From the NCBI GenBank assembly GCA_028687035.1, contig JAQUAX010000002.1, positions 1-64,000 of the forward strand: DNA of 64,000 nt, in the 5' to 3' direction. Positions 18,521-29,779 of the stretch are shown here, piece after piece. Each line of letters starts with the position of its first letter. Positions within the stretch are counted from its first letter, which is position 1. This DNA is from Dechloromonas sp. Its GTDB lineage: Bacteria > Pseudomonadota > Gammaproteobacteria > Burkholderiales > Rhodocyclaceae. Below the pieces are notes generated by a model that saw only the letters and a list, made by a program, of their open reading frames with translations, did not search any database and had not been told where the DNA came from. Made by a program: the position numbers and the translations under genes.

Positions 18521-19365
18521 CAGGCGCCGGCCAGCGTGCGGTGGCGGACCAGCACGCGGGCCTGGCCGGCGAAGGCGCGGGCCAGCCACTCGGCCAGATA
18601 GACGGAGCGGTGCTGGCCGCCGGTGCAGCCGATGGCCACGGTCAGGTAGTTGCGGTTGTCGCGGACGTAGGCGGGCAGCCAGTTGGCGACGAACTGGCGG
18701 ATGTCGTCGCGCATCCGGCAGACTTCGGATTCCGCCTCGAGAAAATCGACGACCGGCCGGTCACGCCCGGTCAGCGGCCGCAGCTCGGGGTCGTAATGCG
18801 GGTTGGGCAGGCAGCGCACGTCGAAGACCAGATCGGCATCGAGCGGGATGCCGAGTTTGAAGCCGAAGGATTCGAACATCAGCGTCAGGCCCTGTCCCGG
18901 GTCGGCGACGATGAACTGGCGCACCCATTCGCGCAGCGCGTTGGCTTTCAGGCTGCTGGTGTCGATGCGGTGGCCAAGCCCGGAAATCGGTTCGAGCAGC
19001 TCGCGCTCGGCGCGGATGGCTTCCTCCAGCGTCTTGCCCTGGGTGGTCAGCGGATGCCGGCGGCGCGATTCGGAATAGCGCTTGAGCAGCGTTTCGTCGT
19101 TGGCCTGCAGGAACAGGAAGGTCGGGTGGATTTCCTCGGCCGCCAGGCGCTCGAGCTTCTCGGACAGCAGCTCGATGCCGTCGCCCGAGCGCGCGTCGAT
19201 GGCCACCGCGATCTTGCGGATGCGTTCCTCGCGCAGCATCCGGACGAGGACGGTCAGCATCACCACCGGCAGGTTATCCACGCAGTAGTAGCCGGCATCT
19301 TCGAGCAGGTTCAGGGCGATCGACTTGCCGGAGCCGGACAGACCGCTGATCAGGATGAGTTCCAT
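18520..19365 (-). CDS. rapZ: RNase adapter protein RapZ
   Basis: 281 residues. N-terminal P-loop GLSGSGKS (8-15) with LEDAGYYCVDNLP, then a C-terminal domain with FESFGFKLGIPLDADLVFDV, DVRCLPNPHYDPELRPLTG and IGCTGGQHRSVYLAE. RapZ binds glucosamine-6-phosphate and directs RNase E to GlmZ in enterobacteria. In betaproteobacteria it is conserved, but the sRNA partner is less clear. It heads the run of genes down to the LON protein and is divergent from the M20 hydrolase, 72 bases away. Confidence 0.95.
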   Translation of the reverse strand: MELILISGLSGSGKSIALNLLEDAGYYCVDNLPVVMLTVLVRMLREERIRKIAVAIDARSGDGIELLSEKLERLAAEEIHPTFLFLQANDETLLKRYSESRRRHPLTTQGKTLEEAIRAERELLEPISGLGHRIDTSSLKANALREWVRQFIVADPGQGLTLMFESFGFKLGIPLDADLVFDVRCLPNPHYDPELRPLTGRDRPVVDFLEAESEVCRMRDDIRQFVANWLPAYVRDNRNYLTVAIGCTGGQHRSVYLAEWLARAFAGQARVLVRHRTLAGA

Positions 19366-19437
19366 GGCATGGGAGGATAATCAAGCCGGCACGGCAGGAC
19401 AAGCCGCGGCATAATAGCCGGCAAAAAGGAGACGACC

Positions 19438-20613
19438 ATGCCCCCGACCATTCCCCTGCTCGAACTCCCCTTCCTGGCCGAACTGACCGCGCTGCGCCGC
19501 GACATTCACGCCCACCCCGAACTGGCCTTCAACGAGCAGCGCACTGCCGACATCGTCGCTGCCGAACTCGAGCGCTACGGACTCGAAGTGCATCGCGGCA
19601 TCGCGAAGACCGGCGTCGTCGGCGTGCTGCGGGCCGGCACCTCGCAACGCATGGTCGGCCTGCGCGCCGACATGGACGCGCTGCCGCTGTGCGAGATGAA
19701 CGAATTTCCGCACCATTCGAAGCACGCGGGCAAGATGCACGCCTGCGGGCACGACGGCCATACCGCGATGCTGCTCGGCGCCGCGCGCTACCTGGCCGGC
19801 AACCCGGATTTCGACGGCATCGCGGTCTTCATCTTCCAGCCGGCCGAGGAATCCGAGGGCGGCGCCGCAGTGATGATCGAGGACGGCCTGTTCGAGCGCT
19901 TCCCGGTCGAGGCGGTGTTCGGCCTGCACAACTGGCCGGGCATCCCGGTCGGCGAGATGATGGCGATGCCGGGCCCGGTGATGGCCGGCACCTGCGCCTT
20001 CGAGATCGTCGTCCGCGGCCACGGCTGCCACGCGGCGATGCCGCACCAGGGGATCGATTCCATCGTCGCCGGCGCGCAGCTGGTGCAGGCGCTGCAGACC
20101 GTGGTCAGCCGCACGCTGCATCCCTGCGAATCGGCGGTGGTCAGCGTCACGCAGTTCCACGCCGGCGAAGCCTGGAACATCATTCCCGAGGAAGTCGTGC
20201 TGCGCGGCACGATCCGCACCTTCAAGCCGGAGGTGCAGGAAGCCGTCGAGCGGGCCATCGAGCGCCTGTGCAGCGGCGTCGCCGCGGCCAGCGGCGCGCA
20301 GATCGGCGTGCATTTCGACCACCGCTATCCGCCGACGGTCAACAGCCCGGCCGAGGCCAGATTCTGCCAGCAGGTCGCGGCCGAGGTGTTCGGCGCCGAG
20401 CGCGTGCTGACCGACATCCTGCCGTCGATGGGGGCCGAGGACTTCGCCTACATGCTGCGCGAGAAGCCCGGCTGCTACGTGTGGCTGGGCAACGGACCGG
20501 GCACCGGCGGCTGCACGCTGCACAACCCGCACTACGACTTCAACGACGAACTGCTGACGCTGGGCGCCAGCTACTGGGTGCATCTGGTCCGGCGCTGGCT
20601 GCCCCGGACCTGA
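19438..20613 (+). CDS. M20-family amidohydrolase (hippurate hydrolase/aminoacylase type)
   Basis: 391 residues of the M20D peptidase family. The metal site is marked by GLRADMDALPL, MHACGHDGHTAMLLGAARYL and FQPAEESEGGA, with a C-terminal GAEDFAYML block. The dimerisation domain lies in between (CAFEIVVRGHGCHAAMPHQGID). Members hydrolyse N-acyl amino acids such as hippurate or indoleacetyl conjugates. The exact substrate cannot be assigned. GGAG lies seven bases before ATG 19438. Confidence 0.9.
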   Translation: MPPTIPLLELPFLAELTALRRDIHAHPELAFNEQRTADIVAAELERYGLEVHRGIAKTGVVGVLRAGTSQRMVGLRADMDALPLCEMNEFPHHSKHAGKMHACGHDGHTAMLLGAARYLAGNPDFDGIAVFIFQPAEESEGGAAVMIEDGLFERFPVEAVFGLHNWPGIPVGEMMAMPGPVMAGTCAFEIVVRGHGCHAAMPHQGIDSIVAGAQLVQALQTVVSRTLHPCESAVVSVTQFHAGEAWNIIPEEVVLRGTIRTFKPEVQEAVERAIERLCSGVAAASGAQIGVHFDHRYPPTVNSPAEARFCQQVAAEVFGAERVLTDILPSMGAEDFAYMLREKPGCYVWLGNGPGTGGCTLHNPHYDFNDELLTLGASYWVHLVRRWLPRT

Positions 20614-20619
20614 CGCCGG

Positions 20620-22233
20620 CTACAGCCTGAAGCGGGCGACTTCCCCGCTCAGGCCGTCGGCCATTCCCTTCAGGCGCTCGGCCGACGCGGCGGCGGCCTG
20701 CATCGCCAGCGCGTTTTCCTCGATCAGCTGGCGGACCTGCCCGATGTGCGACTGCATCGCGTCCTCGGTCCGGTTCTCGACCGCGATCGCGTCGGCGATC
20801 CGGGCGACGACCTGGCTGACCGCCAGCGAACTGGCGTTCATCCGGTTGAAGGCGTCGCGCGCCTGGTGCGACAGTTCGACGCTTTCGCCGACCTGCTTGA
20901 GCCCGGATTCCATGCCCTCGACGGCGCGCGACGTGCCGCTCTGGATGTTCTCGACCATGGTCGAGATCTCGGCGGTCGATTGCGCGGTGCGTTCGGCGAG
21001 CTTCCTGACCTCGTCGGCGACGACCGCGAAGCCGCGGCCCTGCTCGCCGGCGCGGGCGGCCTCGATCGCCGCGTTCAGCGCCAGCAGGTTGGTCTGGCTG
21101 GCGATGTCCGAGATCACCGACAGGATCGAGCTGATCTGCGCGGACAGGGCGCCGAGTTCCCGGATATGGCCGGCCGTCTGGCTGACCGATCCGGCCATCG
21201 CCTCGGTTTCCGCCGCCGCCCGGCCGGCCAGCGCGGCGCCGCTGCCTGAGACGTCGGCCGACTCGCGGACGATGCCTTCCGCCTCGGCGACCGACTGCAT
21301 GACCTGGCCGAGGCTGCCGGCCAGACTTTCCGCATTGCCGACCATCGCGTTGGCGACCGCCAGCTGCTGACGGCCGCCGTCGGCGACGCGGCCGGTCAGC
21401 GTGGCCATCTCGGTCGCCGTCTGCGCGACGTCGCGGGCGTGTCCGGCCAGCGCGCTGACCAGCTGGCGCAGCTGGCCCTGCATCGCGGCCAGCGCGGCGA
21501 GCAGACTGTCCCGGTCGGCGTCGTCGACCGCGATGTCCCGGGTCAGGTCGCCGGTCGCCACGGCGCGGGCGACCTCGCGGGCGTAGGCCGGTTCGCCGCC
21601 GAGTTCGCGGCGCACGTAGCGCAGCGTGGTCAGGACGCTGGCGATGCCGACCAGCACCGCGAAAAGCGATAGCGCAAGGATCACCGTCTGCGTCCGCTCG
21701 GCCTGCGCGGCGACCTCGCCGCGCTGCTGTTCGGCCAGCCGGGCGATCGCTTCGCCGTCGTCGAGCAGCGCCTGCTTCAGCTTGCGCCAGGCCGGCGTTT
21801 CGCGGCTGTTGATCAGGGCTTTCGCATCGTCCAGCTGGCCGGCCTTGAGCGCTGCCAGCACGGCCGCCTGGGCGTCGGCCTGGGCCTTGGCCAGCGGCTC
21901 GAGACGAGCTGCGTCGATGCCGGTTTCGCCGGTCCGGCGCAGCGTTTCGTCGGCCCGGGACAGCGCCGCGGCGAAGTCCTTGCGCGCCTTTTCATGGTTC
22001 TCGTAGGCCTTGGGATTGGCCGGGTCGAGCACGATGTTGCGCAGCGCCTGGCCCATCTGCAGGCCTTGTGCGTACATTTCCTGGTAATCCTGGCGCAGCG
22101 CCCCGGTGCCTTCGAGATAGGCGCCGAAACGCCCGGACACGCTGCGCAGCCCGCCATGGGCGACGACCACGGCGGCGACGAAAGCCGCGATGATCAGCGC
22201 CATGCCGAGCAGAAGACGGTTGCGGAAACTCAT
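20620..22233 (-). CDS. Methyl-accepting chemotaxis protein
   Basis: 537 residues. N-terminal membrane segment (about 7-27), a short periplasmic four-helix sensor domain, a second membrane segment (about 180-205), then HAMP ([18 protein letters not shown]) and a full signalling domain with tip [20 protein letters not shown]. The ligand is unknown; the sensor is the small helical-bundle type. ATG 22233 is preceded by AGGGAG eight bases upstream. It is convergent with the M20 gene. No C-terminal CheR-binding pentapeptide is seen. Confidence 0.92.
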   Translation of the reverse strand: MSFRNRLLLGMALIIAAFVAAVVVAHGGLRSVSGRFGAYLEGTGALRQDYQEMYAQGLQMGQALRNIVLDPANPKAYENHEKARKDFAAALSRADETLRRTGETGIDAARLEPLAKAQADAQAAVLAALKAGQLDDAKALINSRETPAWRKLKQALLDDGEAIARLAEQQRGEVAAQAERTQTVILALSLFAVLVGIASVLTTLRYVRRELGGEPAYAREVARAVATGDLTRDIAVDDADRDSLLAALAAMQGQLRQLVSALAGHARDVAQTATEMATLTGRVADGGRQQLAVANAMVGNAESLAGSLGQVMQSVAEAEGIVRESADVSGSGAALAGRAAAETEAMAGSVSQTAGHIRELGALSAQISSILSVISDIASQTNLLALNAAIEAARAGEQGRGFAVVADEVRKLAERTAQSTAEISTMVENIQSGTSRAVEGMESGLKQVGESVELSHQARDAFNRMNASSLAVSQVVARIADAIAVENRTEDAMQSHIGQVRQLIEENALAMQAAAASAERLKGMADGLSGEVARFRL

Positions 22234-22298
22234 CGTGGACTCCCTGCGAACATGGTGTTTCGATTGTACGCCGGGCACTCCCCGCCGGCGGCCCGCCG

Positions 22299-23213
22299 TC
22301 AGCCGGCGCAGAGCTGTCCGTCTTGCTCGCGCAACGCGCCGACCAGCAGCAGTTCGCGCCGGATGCGTTCGGCCAGCAGCTCGTCGTCCAGACCGAGGTA
22401 GCGGGAATTCACATCGAGCGCGAAGGGCAGGCCGCGGACGAAGACGGCGAAATCGGCGTCCGGCAGGCTGCGCCGTTCGAGCATCGCGAACGACACGATG
22501 ACCTTGATGCCGTGCCAGGCCAGCTTGTCGATCCGGTCCTCGAACAGCGCCAGGCGGCGGAAAGCGCGGTCCAGCGCGTCGTCCACCGCGGTGAACGGGC
22601 TGCCGTGGCCGGGAATCACCGCATCGATCGGCAGCCGGGCGAGCCTGTCGAGCGTCGCCCGCGTCGCGGCCAGTCCGTCCGCTTCGCCGAGCAGCTCGGG
22701 GAAAACCACGCCGAAGCCGTTTTCCCACAGCGCATCTCCCGAGATCAGCAGGCGCCGCTCCGGGTTGTAGAAGGCGAGGGCTTCCATGTCGTGCCCCGGG
22801 ACGGCGAGCGTCCGCCAGACCAGGCCGCCCATCTCGATCTCGCAGCCGGCGCTGATCAGGTCGTCGTGCTGGAAGCGGCAGGCCTGCTGGCCGAGCGGCG
22901 AGAGCAGCAGCGCATCCTCGTCCCAGTCGGCGATCGCCGCGTGCAGGCCGGCCGGGACGGCGATCCGGCAGGCGAAGGCCGCCTGCAGCGCGGCGTTGCC
23001 GCCGATATGGTCGGAGTGCGAGTGGGTGTTGATGACGCGCTCCAGACGGCGGCCGTCCAGAGCCGAGCGGACCAGCGCGACGGTCTGTCCGGCATGGCTG
23101 ACGTAGCCGCTATCGACCAGCGTCGCCCGGTCGCCGTCCACGCACAGCACGTTGTTCGCCGACAGCCAGCCGCGTTCGATGACGTGCAGGCCGGCCGGCA
23201 GGCGCAGGCTCAC
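22299..23213 (-). CDS. MBL-fold metallo-hydrolase
   Basis: 304 residues. The metallo-beta-lactamase signature is [11 protein letters not shown] (HxHxDH), with further ligands at [18 protein letters not shown] and PGHGSP. The C-terminal helical extension resembles the group of glyoxalase II-like hydrolases with an added DNA- or protein-binding domain. Substrate is unknown. Its ATG overlaps the stop of the upstream DUF1289 gene (23210-23213), placing it at the end of the long minus-strand cluster. Confidence 0.88.
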   Translation of the reverse strand: MSLRLPAGLHVIERGWLSANNVLCVDGDRATLVDSGYVSHAGQTVALVRSALDGRRLERVINTHSHSDHIGGNAALQAAFACRIAVPAGLHAAIADWDEDALLLSPLGQQACRFQHDDLISAGCEIEMGGLVWRTLAVPGHDMEALAFYNPERRLLISGDALWENGFGVVFPELLGEADGLAATRATLDRLARLPIDAVIPGHGSPFTAVDDALDRAFRRLALFEDRIDKLAWHGIKVIVSFAMLERRSLPDADFAVFVRGLPFALDVNSRYLGLDDELLAERIRRELLLVGALREQDGQLCAG

Positions 23214-23389
23214 GCCGGGCTGTCCGGGTCGTTGCCGGAAGAGGGCGGGGCCGCGGCGGGGGCGGCCAGCTCGGCGACGATGCCCGGGCTGTCGATCGGC
23301 GGCCGGCCGCAGCCGAGGCAGTAGCCGGAATCCGGGTCGGCCATGCAGATGCCGACGCAGGGATAGAGTTCTTCGTTCGGCTCAGACAT
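23210..23389 (-). CDS. DUF1289 small Cys-rich protein
   Basis: 59 residues. The start YPCVGICMADPDSGYCLGCGRPP contains four cysteines in the C-x3-C-x8-C-x2-C arrangement of DUF1289, probably a metal or Fe-S site. A short Ala/Pro tail follows. It begins inside the end of another DUF1289 gene (8-base overlap) and ends overlapping the MBL gene. Function unknown. Confidence 0.75.
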   Translation of the reverse strand: MSEPNEELYPCVGICMADPDSGYCLGCGRPPIDSPGIVAELAAPAAAPPSSGNDPDSPA

Positions 23390-23570
23390 CGCGTTTTTCG
23401 GCATTTTCCGGCCGGGCGCGGCGCTCGGCGACGGCAGCGAGGGTCGCCGCCCGGGCGGCAGGGTCCATCGCCGACCAGCCGGCGATTTCATCGAGGGTGC
23501 GCAGGCAGCCGCGGCACAGGCCGCTGGCCGGATCCATGCGGCAGACGTTGATGCAGGGAGAGGCGGACAT
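23382..23570 (-). CDS. DUF1289 small Cys-rich protein
   Basis: 62 residues with the classical DUF1289 pattern: CINVCRMDPASGLCRGCLRT and DEIAGWSAM. This is a better family match than its downstream paralogue. The four cysteines probably bind metal. The start codon overlaps the stop of the 329-residue hypothetical gene at 23570. Two DUF1289 genes in tandem suggest a local duplication. Function unknown. Confidence 0.82.
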   Translation of the reverse strand: MSASPCINVCRMDPASGLCRGCLRTLDEIAGWSAMDPAARAATLAAVAERRARPENAEKRDV

Positions 23571-24559
23571 CAGATGATCATGAAACGGTGTTGTCGGTCG
23601 CGCACCCGGTTGACCGCGTCGAGGGCTTCGTCGCGGCTGATCCGGGCGAGCATGGCCAGATGCAGACGCCGGTCGCGGGCGGTAAGTTCCGGGAAATTGA
23701 TCGTCTGCACGTCGCCGTTGCCGTCGGCGCTGTCATGGACGACGCCGAGCCGGTCGACGGACAGGCTGACCGGCGACAGGCGCAGCGCGGCGGCCGGCTG
23801 CTGCAGGTAGTCGGCGAGCGCGCCGGTCAGGTGGTCGGGGGTCAGGGATTCCGCATTGTCGCGCAGCCGGTCGGAGAGTTCGGCCAGGTGGCGGGTCGTC
23901 ACCGCGAATTCGTCGCCGCCGGATGTGCCGCGCAGGATGGTCAGGTGGGCGTGGTCGACCGACGCGTCGGCGCGCAGCCCCTCGCGCTCCCGGCGCAGCG
24001 CCTCGACGTGGGCCCCGAAAGTGTGCAGCAGGCTTTCGAAAGCCTTGCAGCGCAGGCCGTGCAGCGTGACCTCGAGGCGGCAGCTCGGCTCGATCAGCGT
24101 CTGGCCGGAAAAATAGAGCAGCGTCTGCGGCACGTCGTTGCGGATGACGTCCCCCTGCTGCGCCATCCCGAGCTGCCTCCGGTACTGGCGGCGGGCGGCG
24201 AACATCGCGTAGAAGTGGTCGCCCTCCCAGGCGCAGGGTTCGGCCAGGAAATCGCGCACCGCCTGGCTGCGGCCGAGCATCTGGTCGATGTCGTCGGCCG
24301 TCGCGAACAGCGCATGGACCAGCGGGTCGGCAGCGAAAGCCTGGCGGCTGATATCCACCGGGCCCGGCAGCGCGGCGACCAGGCCGTCGCAATAGCTCAA
24401 CGCGTTCTGCACCGCGGGCGCCAGGCGCTTTTCGAAGTGGGAAGCCAGCCGCAACTGCGGGCCGAGCATCCCGACCACGCGGTCGAGCGCCGTCAGGACC
24501 GCCGGGTCGGGCGGCGGCGCGGGTTTCAGGAAATCGGCAACGGCGGAAAAAAGGCTCAC
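23570..24559 (-). CDS. Conserved hypothetical protein, 329 residues
   Basis: No domain recognised. The protein is soluble and mixed alpha/beta, without signal peptide or membrane segment. Notable segments are [56 protein letters not shown] and [20 protein letters not shown]. It starts four bases into the end of the HMG-CoA lyase gene and is followed by DUF1289 genes with overlap, so it is co-translated with the liu cluster. Whether it acts in that pathway cannot be told. Confidence 0.7.
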   Translation of the reverse strand: MSLFSAVADFLKPAPPPDPAVLTALDRVVGMLGPQLRLASHFEKRLAPAVQNALSYCDGLVAALPGPVDISRQAFAADPLVHALFATADDIDQMLGRSQAVRDFLAEPCAWEGDHFYAMFAARRQYRRQLGMAQQGDVIRNDVPQTLLYFSGQTLIEPSCRLEVTLHGLRCKAFESLLHTFGAHVEALRREREGLRADASVDHAHLTILRGTSGGDEFAVTTRHLAELSDRLRDNAESLTPDHLTGALADYLQQPAAALRLSPVSLSVDRLGVVHDSADGNGDVQTINFPELTARDRRLHLAMLARISRDEALDAVNRVRDRQHRFMII

Positions 24560-25458
24560 TCGGATCGGGCGCAGAGGGCCCGGCCGGCCTTGGCGCCGTT
24601 CGGGCGGTGGATGGCGCTGGAAATCCAGTCGCCGACCAGCGCCAGTTTAGCCAGATCGACGCCCGTTTCAATGCCCAGCCCGTCGAGCAGGTAGACGACG
24701 TCCTCGGTCGCGACGTTGCCGGAGGCGCCTTTCGCGTACGGACAGCCGCCGAGGCCGGCGATCGAGCTGTCGAAGGCGGCCATGCCCAGCTGCAGCGAAG
24801 CGTGGATGTTGGCGATCGCCATGCCGTAGGTGTCGTGGTAATGCCCGGCCAGCCGGCCGATCGGCACGCGCCGGGCGCACGCCTCGATCAGCCGGGCGAC
24901 GCTGGCCGGATTGCCGACGCCGGTGGTGTCGCCGAGCGACACCTCGTAGCAGCCCATGGCGAACAGCGTGTGCGCGACTTCGGCCGCCTTTTGCGGGTCG
25001 ACCGCGCCTTCGTACGGACAGCCGACGACGCAGGACACGTAGCCGCGGACCGGGATCTCCAGCGCGCTGGCCGCCGACACGACCGGCTCGAAGCGCTTCA
25101 GGCTTTCGGCGATCGAGCAGTTGATGTTCTTCTTCGAGAAGGTCTCGGACGCGGCGGCGAAAATCGCCACCTCGTCGGCGCCGGCCTGAACGGCGCCGTC
25201 GAAGCCCTGCAGATTGGGCGTCAGCGCCGTGTAGACCGCGCCCGGCCGCCGCCGGATGCCCTGCAGCACCGCGGCGTTGTCGCCCATCTGCGGCACCCAT
25301 TTCGGCGACACGAAGGAGGTGGTTTCGATGACGCGCAGCCCGGCATCGGCCAGGCGTTCGATCAGCTCGATCTTGGTCGCGGTCGGGACGAGCTCCGGTT
25401 CGTTCTGCAACCCGTCGCGCGGGCCGACTTCGACGATTTTTACGTTGTCGGGAAGCAT
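24556..25458 (-). CDS. liuE: Hydroxymethylglutaryl-CoA lyase
   Basis: 300 residues of the HMGL-like TIM-barrel family. [11 protein letters not shown] supplies the catalytic Arg-Asp pair. CVVGCPYEG and [20 protein letters not shown] are the lyase hallmarks, the latter holding the active-site Cys loop, and HYHDTYGMA holds metal-binding His. It cleaves HMG-CoA to acetoacetate and acetyl-CoA, the last step of leucine degradation, and so completes the liu genes at 26.9-37 kb. It is separated from them by a low-GC gene and a toxin-antitoxin pair. Confidence 0.94.
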   Translation of the reverse strand: MLPDNVKIVEVGPRDGLQNEPELVPTATKIELIERLADAGLRVIETTSFVSPKWVPQMGDNAAVLQGIRRRPGAVYTALTPNLQGFDGAVQAGADEVAIFAAASETFSKKNINCSIAESLKRFEPVVSAASALEIPVRGYVSCVVGCPYEGAVDPQKAAEVAHTLFAMGCYEVSLGDTTGVGNPASVARLIEACARRVPIGRLAGHYHDTYGMAIANIHASLQLGMAAFDSSIAGLGGCPYAKGASGNVATEDVVYLLDGLGIETGVDLAKLALVGDWISSAIHRPNGAKAGRALCARSE

Positions 25459-25472
25459 GAATTCGCCCTTGT

Positions 25473-26132
25473 CTAATGTTTTTTCGTGGCGTGGGCCTTA
25501 TTTGGATCGCCAATCATCCAGAGGATTTTGTCGATAATCCGGATGTCGGGGGGCTGCTTATCCCGGCTTTGACTTTGTTCATTCAGGAAAGCCAGGTTCT
25601 CATCCTGCAGACGCTTGATCATTGCCAGGTAATTCCCGTAATAATCTCCTGCTGCCCCGATCTTTGCCTCGCTGTCGATGCGCGGGGCATTTGTCAGCGG
25701 CTTGAGACTCGACAAGGCAGGTTCCAGAGATTGCAGTACGGTCAGTGAGCGGTGAACAAAGGAGTCGTAGATTGCTATGTCATTGGGGTAAAGACACCAC
25801 AGTAATTTCGATGTTGCTGAAATCCAACTGCGTTGGTTGGCCTTATATAGCTCGCGTAACAAAGTTTCAAAAATACCCTTTGCTTTGTCGAGTTTAAGGG
25901 GCGCTGGCAGTCTTTCATGGCTTTTTGCAAAATCGAGGAAGGCATTGGCGATATCTTGTCTGGTTTCGCCACCTATTCCTTGGAACAGACCGTAACTCGT
26001 CATCCACTTTATGACTTGGTCGACGTGGCAATTGCTGTCGGCAAGAGATTTGATCATCTCAGCATCAGCGTCACTGACGGCGATTTCTCGCGCTTGCTCG
26101 TAGTGCTCTTTCAGGAAGATGGAAAAACTCAT
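25473..26132 (-). CDS. Low-GC hypothetical protein, probable insertion
   Basis: 219 residues, no recognised domain, no signal or membrane segment. Noted segments: [31 protein letters not shown] and [21 protein letters not shown]. The last resembles a motif in orphan proteins of accessory islands, but I cannot name a family. Base composition is near 48% GC, against about two-thirds GC around it, and codon use is correspondingly different. It lies between liuE and a toxin-antitoxin pair, so it was probably acquired. Function unknown. Confidence 0.7.
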   Translation of the reverse strand: MSFSIFLKEHYEQAREIAVSDADAEMIKSLADSNCHVDQVIKWMTSYGLFQGIGGETRQDIANAFLDFAKSHERLPAPLKLDKAKGIFETLLRELYKANQRSWISATSKLLWCLYPNDIAIYDSFVHRSLTVLQSLEPALSSLKPLTNAPRIDSEAKIGAAGDYYGNYLAMIKRLQDENLAFLNEQSQSRDKQPPDIRIIDKILWMIGDPNKAHATKKH

Positions 26133-26157
26133 GTCGCTCCCTCGCCCTTGAAAATAT

Positions 26158-26559
26158 TTACCAAAGTGTTTGCAACTGTGAATGACTAGTTGTTGAAATC
26201 TTCCGATCCCGGCTGACCAGCTTGTAGCCGAGTGACAGCGCTTGCCAGACCAGCATGCGATCGAAGGGGTCGCGGTGCTGTGGGTCGACCGGCAGGCGCG
26301 TGAAGCTGGCGGCCAGCCGGGGATCGAGCGGCAGCAGGTCGAACCCCTGTTGCTGTGCGGCGTCGACCAGGGCTTCCGGCGTCGTGCCGCTCAGGGAGAG
26401 CTTGCCGAGCGCCGTCTTGATCGCGATTTCCCAGAACGACACGGCACTGACTGCGACCTGCGCCGCCGGATCGGTGATTGCGGCGCAGGCCGTCGGCGAC
26501 AGCCGTTCCGGTTCGATGATCGACCAGAGCAGGGCGTGGGTGTCGAGCAGCAGTTTCAT
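26158..26559 (-). CDS. vapC: PIN-domain toxin (VapC-like)
   Basis: 133 residues. PIN ribonuclease fold with acidic residues in MKLLLDTHALLWSI, FWEIAIKTALGKL, HRDPFDRMLVWQA and VSRD near the end, forming the Mg-binding site. These toxins cleave RNA, often initiator tRNA or rRNA loops; the target here is unknown. The start overlaps the antitoxin stop by four bases, the usual order. The last 15 or so codons are AT-richer, close to the edge of the low-GC insert. Confidence 0.88.
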   Translation of the reverse strand: MKLLLDTHALLWSIIEPERLSPTACAAITDPAAQVAVSAVSFWEIAIKTALGKLSLSGTTPEALVDAAQQQGFDLLPLDPRLAASFTRLPVDPQHRDPFDRMLVWQALSLGYKLVSRDRKISTTSHSQLQTLW

Positions 26560-26795
26560 GTGCCGAGCAGCTCTTCGTCGCTGATCGCGAAATCGTCGGC
26601 AAAGCCGACCTGGGCGACGCCGGCCAGAACGCCGAGCCGGCGCGGTTGGCGTTGCGGCAGCTGGTCGTAGGGGATCAGCGCCGCAACCTTTTGCTGATTG
26701 CGGCCGTAAGCGACGACGATGGTTTCGCCGGCGCGTACCGAGTCGATCATTTCGGAAAAGCGGGCCTTGAATTCGCCGACCTGAATGGTTTGCAT
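26556..26795 (-). CDS. vapB: Phd/YefM-family antitoxin
   Basis: 79 residues. The N-terminal DNA-binding half MQTIQVGEFKARFSEMIDSVRAGETIVV is the Phd/YefM fold. The C-terminal half (FADDFAISDEELLGT) would bind and neutralise the PIN toxin encoded just downstream. Together they form a type II toxin-antitoxin module and probably repress their own promoter at 26827-26858. The module sits inside the liu cluster. Confidence 0.87.
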   Translation of the reverse strand: MQTIQVGEFKARFSEMIDSVRAGETIVVAYGRNQQKVAALIPYDQLPQRQPRRLGVLAGVAQVGFADDFAISDEELLGT

Positions 26796-26826
26796 GAGCT
26801 GTCTCGCAAAGAGCCTGGGTGATCGA

Positions 26827-26858
26827 ATCCTAGGTGGGGGTTTTTAACTTGTCAAGTT
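26827..26858 (-). promoter_or_regulatory. Promoter and palindromic operator of the toxin-antitoxin pair
   Basis: On the minus strand TTGACA (26855-26850), a 17-base spacer and TAGGAT (26832-26827). The 13-base palindrome at 26846-26858 (AACTTG-A-CAAGTT) covers the -35, and a partial repeat follows into the liuD stop. This fits antitoxin autoregulation. Confidence 0.65.
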
Positions 26859-26859
26859 G

Positions 26860-28852
<1,993 letters not shown>

Positions 28853-28860
<8 letters not shown>

Positions 28861-28978
28861 GGGTGGCTTCCCGCGGAGAAATCGCCTGGGCGGGCTGCGC
28901 CCGCTGGCGGTTTGATTGCGTCGCTGCGCCGCTTCGCGGCTGGTCCCCGCGGTTGGCGGTCAGTAGTTCGTCGCACAT
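28853..28978 (-). CDS. Short upstream ORF resembling a decayed copy of the liuD start
   Basis: 41 codons whose first residues, MCDELLTANRGD, mirror the LiuD start MFEKLLIANRGE; 28 of the first 36 bases are identical. After that the reading is low-complexity Arg/Gln/Ala with no relation to LiuD. The stop overlaps the liuD start codon region, so ribosomes finishing it could re-initiate at liuD. It may be a duplication scar or a coupling leader. It is probably not a functional protein. Confidence 0.4.
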
Positions 28979-28981
28979 GCG

Positions 28982-29767
28982 TCAGCCTCCGCTCCAGCCG
29001 GGGCGCCGCTTTTCCAGGAAGGCGGCGATGCCTTCGCGGGCTTCCGGTGTGGCGCGCAGGTGGGCGATACGGTGGGCGGTTTCCTCGACCAGCGTTTCGT
29101 TGATCATTTGCCCGTCGACCGCGCGGATCAGTTCCTTGGCGGCCGATTGCGCGGCCGGACCGCCGTCGAGCAGCGCATCGACGACGGATCGCACCGCGGC
29201 GTCGAGTTCCTCCGGCGCGGCGACTTCATGCACCAGCCCCAGTTCGCGGGCGCGGGCGGCGGCGATGCGTTCGCCGGTCTGGAAGTAGCGGGTCGCCTGG
29301 CGGGCGCCGATGGCGCGCAGCACGTAGGGCGAGATGGCGGCCGGGATGATGCCGAAGCGGACTTCGGAAGTGGCGAAGACCGCGTCGCTGGCCGCGACCG
29401 CGATGTCGCACGCGGCGGCCAGGCCCATGCCGCCGCCCAGCGCGGCACCGTGGACGCGGGCGACGCTCGGCTTCTTCAGTTCGGCCAGCGTGCGCAGCAT
29501 CCGGGCCAGCCTGCGCGCGTCGTCGAGATTCTCGTCGAGGCCGTTGCCGGCGGCGCGCTTCATCCAGTTCAGGTCGGCGCCGGCCGAGAAGCTCTTGCCG
29601 CGGCCGGCCAGCACGACGACGCGGACGTCGTCGTCGCCGTCCAGCGCGACGCAGGCGGCGGTCAGTTCGGCGATCAGGATTTCGTCGAAGGCGTTGTGGC
29701 GTTCCGGGCGGTTCATCCAGATCGTTGCGACCGGGCCGTCGAGTTCGATATCAAGGGTGGTGAACAT
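28982..29767 (-). CDS. liuC: Methylglutaconyl-CoA hydratase (enoyl-CoA hydratase family)
   Basis: 261 residues of the crotonase family. The oxyanion-hole regions are AGRGKSFSAGADLNWMKRAAG and VHGAALGGGMGLAAACDIAVA, and FGIIPAAISPYVLRAIG carries the position usually holding a catalytic Glu. It hydrates 3-methylglutaconyl-CoA to HMG-CoA. The specific role is inferred from its place between liuB and liuD. The SADLNWMKR variant matches LiuC proteins as I know them. Confidence 0.9.
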   Translation of the reverse strand: MFTTLDIELDGPVATIWMNRPERHNAFDEILIAELTAACVALDGDDDVRVVVLAGRGKSFSAGADLNWMKRAAGNGLDENLDDARRLARMLRTLAELKKPSVARVHGAALGGGMGLAAACDIAVAASDAVFATSEVRFGIIPAAISPYVLRAIGARQATRYFQTGERIAAARARELGLVHEVAAPEELDAAVRSVVDALLDGGPAAQSAAKELIRAVDGQMINETLVEETAHRIAHLRATPEAREGIAAFLEKRRPGWSGG

Positions 29768-29779
29768 GTCTCGCTCCGT

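Noticed and set aside
26160-26210. Truncation of the PIN toxin by the low-GC insert
   Set aside because: The end is AT-rich but the protein has normal length and a plausible C-terminal LW, so truncation is not supported.
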